From Fimbriimonadales bacterium (GTDB lineage Bacteria; Armatimonadota; Fimbriimonadia; Fimbriimonadales; GBS-DC): 8,475 nt of DNA. The translations under genes were made by a program, and so were the position numbers. The stretch is from the NCBI GenBank assembly GCA_026416655.1, contig JAOAES010000108.1, positions 1-8,475 of the forward strand, written 5' to 3'. Below are positions 6,247-8,475 of the stretch, piece after piece. The stretch's first letter is position 1. Every line of letters begins with the position of its first letter. The notes under the pieces were generated by a model, which saw nothing but the letters and a program-made list of their open reading frames with translations, made no database searches and was not told where the DNA came from.

Positions 6247-7403
6247 ATATCTTCAGGGCGCACGCCCAACGTGACAGTGATGTCGCGCGTTTGTCCATCG
6301 CGCCAGATACGGAGCGTGATTTGCTGTCCGGGCTTGGCGCGGCGCATAAAGTTCTGCATGTCGTCAATCGAGCGTAGTGGGCGTCCGTTGAGTTGAGTAA
6401 TCACATCGCCGGGCTGGATCCCTGCCGAGCGTGCGGGCGAGTTAGCGATCACGCCGTCGATAAACATCCCGTTCGCGGGGAAGCGCACCTCGGGCAATCG
6501 TTCCTGCAGGAACCGTCGTATCTGGGGGTCGCTGATGTCGGCGTAGCTGATGCCCAGCCATGCCTGCCCCACCGAGCCATGTTCCAAAATCTCGCGGATG
6601 ACCTGCTTCACGCGGTTCACGGGAATGGCGAATCCGATGCCCACATTCGCGCCCACAGGCGAGAAGATGGCGGTGTTGATGCCAATTAACCTGCCACGCG
6701 AGTCGGCAAGCGCACCGCCGGAGTTGCCCTGATTAATCGCGGCGTCGGTTTGAATGAACCCGCTCGGCGCACCCGCACCTTCCAGCGAACGGTTCAACGC
6801 GCTCACGATCCCCGCGGTCACGGTCGTGCCCAAGCCGAACGGATTGCCTACCGCAATCACCCAGTCTCCCACCTGCAGTTTGTCCGAGTCGCCCAGTTGG
6901 GCTACAGGCAGGTTCTTACCGTCGATTTTGAGCAGTGCCACATCATTTTGGGAGTCGGTTCCCAGCACCGTTGCGCGAAATCGGCGTCCATCCTGCAGGG
7001 TCACGAAAATATCGCGTGCGACCTGCCGCTGGATACGCACTACATGGTTGTTCGTAACCACATAGCCGTCGGGGCTGATAATCACGCCCGAGCCGCGTCC
7101 GCCCACTTCACGCCAGCCACGCCAGGTGGCAATCTCGCCTGTGGTGTCTACATTCACCACAGCGGGCGAAATGCGCTGCGACGCCGTGCGCAACATTGTC
7201 TCGAAACTTGTCGGCGCGGGATCTGTCGCAGGGCGTTGCTCCAGTAGGCTGATTAACGCAGTGCGTCCCGTGTCGGTGTCGCCGCCAGGTGCAGCCACCG
7301 TCTGCGACAGTCCACCGCGATTCGGGAAATAGGTGTTCAGTACATACGCGCCTGTGGCAAAGCCCAGCACGAACAACACCACAAAGCCGAGAAACTTTCT
7401 CAT
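6243..7403 (-). CDS. htrA: HtrA/DegP-type membrane-anchored serine protease with one PDZ domain
   Basis: This 386-residue protein is a trypsin-like protease of the HtrA family, which degrades or refolds damaged envelope proteins. A short positively charged start (MRK) and hydrophobic segment at about 5-25 make an uncleaved anchor or signal. A low-complexity linker follows to about residue 65. The catalytic triad is visible: His120 in 'VVTNNHVV', Asp154 in 'SQNDVALLKI' and Ser228 in 'INQGNSGGAL'. One PDZ domain occupies about 284-383, including 'NSPARSAGIQPGDVITQLNG'. One PDZ rather than two is the DegS/HtrA-B layout. A strong Shine-Dalgarno (TAAGGAGG, 7418-7411) precedes the ATG by seven bases. 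The stop overlaps the start of the dehydrogenase, so the two are probably cotranscribed. The palindrome array lies directly upstream and no convincing promoter was found between it and the start, so transcription could come through from the glutamine synthetase gene. Confidence 0.95.
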   Translation of the reverse strand: MRKFLGFVVLFVLGFATGAYVLNTYFPNRGGLSQTVAAPGGDTDTGRTALISLLEQRPATDPAPTSFETMLRTASQRISPAVVNVDTTGEIATWRGWREVGGRGSGVIISPDGYVVTNNHVVRIQRQVARDIFVTLQDGRRFRATVLGTDSQNDVALLKIDGKNLPVAQLGDSDKLQVGDWVIAVGNPFGLGTTVTAGIVSALNRSLEGAGAPSGFIQTDAAINQGNSGGALADSRGRLIGINTAIFSPVGANVGIGFAIPVNRVKQVIREILEHGSVGQAWLGISYADISDPQIRRFLQERLPEVRFPANGMFIDGVIANSPARSAGIQPGDVITQLNGRPLRSIDDMQNFMRRAKPGQQITLRIWRDGQTRDITVTLGVRPEDM

Positions 7404-7470
7404 CGCTGTCCCTCCTTAGAGTGTACCCGAATCGGTTAGACGGATGGGCGAGGCGAGAGTTTGCCAAAGT

Positions 7471-7601
7471 GTAGCACGGACAGGACTGTCCGTGCCATTG
7501 GGGAGCGTAGCACGGGCGGGACGCCCGTGCCACTGGGAGCGTAGCACGGACAGTCCTGTCCGTGCTACTGGGGGGTAGCACGGGCGGGACGCCCGTGCCA
7601 C
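7471..7601. repeat. Four-unit alternating palindrome array (A-B-A-B)
   Basis: Units at 7471-7506, 7507-7540, 7541-7574 and 7575-7601 each begin GTAGCACGG. Units one and three (A) carry CACGGACAG/CTGTCCGTG arms around GA or TC. Units two and four (B) carry CACGGGCG/CGCCCGTG arms around GGA. The third unit is the most symmetrical, with 13-bp arms GTAGCACGGACAG/CTGTCCGTGCTAC around TC, and its loop is inverted relative to unit one. Most units are followed by C(C/T)A(C/T)TGGG. The array fills most of the 207-bp gap between glutamine synthetase and the protease. It may end glutamine synthetase transcription or stabilise mRNA, but there is no T-tract. It gives rise to spurious open frames on the minus strand. 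Confidence 0.88.
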
Positions 7602-7610
7602 GCCGTATTA

Positions 7611-8475
7611 TCAAGCGTCGTAATACAGCGCGAACTCGTAGGGGTGTGGACGAAGCAGAATCGCGTCCACTTCCTTCACGCGCTTGTACTCTAAGTAGGT
7701 CTCCAGCAGGTCGGGGGTGAACACGCCGCCGCGCATCAGGAACTCGTGGTCTTGCTCCAAGGCGTTCAGCGCGTCGGCGAGCGTTGGGGGTGTGGTCGGG
7801 ATGCCCTTACGCTCGTCAGGCGGCAGCTCGTAGAGGTCTTTGTCGATGGGGTCGGGCGGCATGATGCGGTTCTGGATGCCGTCGATACCCGCCATCACCA
7901 TCGCTGCGAACGCCAGATAGGGGTTGGCGGTCGGGTCGGGCGCGCGGAACTCAATTCGACGCGCCTTCGGACTGCTGGAGTAGGTCGGAATGCGGATACA
8001 CGCGCTGCGGTTGCGCTGGCTGTAAACCAAGTTAATCGGCGCTTCGTAGCCCGGCACTAAGCGGCGGTAGGAGTTGGTGGTCGGCGCAGCGAACGCCAGA
8101 ATCGCGTGCGCATGCTTCAAAATCCCGCCGATGTAGTACAGCGCGGTCTCGGAAAGCATCGCGTAGCCCCGCTCGTCATAAAACAGGTTCTCGCCGTTCT
8201 TCCACAGGCTCTGGTGCGTGTGCATGCCCGAACCGTTGTCCTGAAATACGGGCTTGGGCATAAAGGTCACGGTATAGCCGTTCCGCACAGCGACGTTCCG
8301 AATCACATACTTATAAAGCTGCACCTTATCGGCGATTCGGACAAGCGTGTCGAACTTGATGTCGATTTCCGCCTGCCCTGCCGCGCCGACCTCGTGGTGT
8401 TGCCCCTCCTCCTCGATGCCTACTTGTTTCAGGGTGAGCATCATCTCCGTGCGCAGGTCTTGCAGTGTATCAGCG
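7611..8475 (-). CDS. glnA: Glutamine synthetase type I, C-terminal part (5' end beyond window)
   Basis: The enzyme joins ammonia to glutamate using ATP and is central to nitrogen assimilation in the cytoplasm. About 287 codons are visible; the frame stays open through base 8475 ('DTLQDLRTE' before the first internal Met), so about 180 N-terminal residues of the usual 440-470 are missing. Family landmarks, read toward the C-terminus, are '[19 protein letters not shown]' with metal and substrate ligands, '[17 protein letters not shown]' (glutamate/ATP region), '[20 protein letters not shown]', and '[19 protein letters not shown]'. '[10 protein letters not shown]' retains the tyrosine (codon 7832-7830) that GlnE adenylylates in GSI-beta enzymes, so control by adenylylation is possible. 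The ATG at 8444 is internal, not the start. The product ends 'LYYDA'. Ten bases after the stop the palindrome array begins. Confidence 0.96.
   Translation of the reverse strand, partial: ADTLQDLRTEMMLTLKQVGIEEEGQHHEVGAAGQAEIDIKFDTLVRIADKVQLYKYVIRNVAVRNGYTVTFMPKPVFQDNGSGMHTHQSLWKNGENLFYDERGYAMLSETALYYIGGILKHAHAILAFAAPTTNSYRRLVPGYEAPINLVYSQRNRSACIRIPTYSSSPKARRIEFRAPDPTANPYLAFAAMVMAGIDGIQNRIMPPDPIDKDLYELPPDERKGIPTTPPTLADALNALEQDHEFLMRGGVFTPDLLETYLEYKRVKEVDAILLRPHPYEFALYYDA

Noticed and set aside
7420..7425. TACACT as a -10 box for the protease on the minus strand
   Set aside because: Transcription would begin inside the Shine-Dalgarno (7418-7411), and no -35 element lies at proper distance. TTGGCA at 7467-7462 has no matching -10 box.
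7471..7601. CRISPR array
   Set aside because: Units are palindromes of two alternating types with no unique spacers of regular size and no cas genes nearby.
7108..7614. 168-residue minus-strand open frame rich in TGVPPV and VRATLPVARASRP peptides
   Set aside because: It is a translation of the palindrome array plus an out-of-frame part of the protease gene.
8442..8444. ATG as the start of glutamine synthetase
   Set aside because: The frame continues upstream with conserved family sequence ('DTLQDLRTE'), and the visible protein lacks the N-terminal third of the enzyme.

Overview
The window is a GC-rich chromosomal segment from a free-living bacterium. It carries six protein genes, the last cut by the window edge, plus an unusual amount of short palindromic repeat DNA. 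No rRNA, tRNA, transposase, phage or CRISPR gene was found. The gene content is housekeeping and cell-envelope in character. The GC-rich codon use and the 'CACGGGCG-GGA-CGCCCGTG' type of dispersed palindrome resemble Armatimonadota, Planctomycetota and relatives (possibly thermophilic). That placement is an inference from general familiarity, not a proven assignment.

Layout. Bases 1-241 are a dense regulatory or repeat region: G-runs, three TTGAGTTCA boxes, two TTAGC-GTG-GCTAA palindromes nested in a larger inverted repeat, and a perfect TATAAT. It precedes a plus-strand pair: a GHL10-family glycosidase-like protein (242-1369) and a class-C beta-lactamase-fold serine hydrolase (1366-2433) overlapping by ATGA. 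Both families are linked to peptidoglycan turnover, so the pair may process cell-wall material. A 77-bp inverted pair of palindromes (2465-2541, REPIN-like) then separates it from a convergent small four-helix membrane protein (2704-3234, minus). Divergent from that is a solitary D12-class adenine DNA methyltransferase (3304-4347, plus).

The rest is on the minus strand, read right to left: the C-terminal part of type I glutamine synthetase (7611 to the window edge), a four-unit palindrome array (7471-7601), a membrane-anchored HtrA/DegP-type serine protease (6243-7403), and, overlapping its stop codon, a very long medium-chain dehydrogenase (4363-6246) of the sorbose-1-phosphate-reductase-like type.

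The most interesting signal is the palindrome family. The same hairpin design (ACGG...GGGA...CCGT, with arms that change together) occurs as an inverted doublet between genes, as an alternating tandem array upstream of the protease, and as three exact 39-bp (13-codon) in-frame units inside the dehydrogenase, where a fourth decayed unit can also be traced. The dehydrogenase itself contains two Rossmann-like domains in tandem, the first lacking its glycine-rich loop and carrying the repeat insertion. This looks like repeat-driven protein expansion by a REP-like element whose mobilising enzyme is not in the window.
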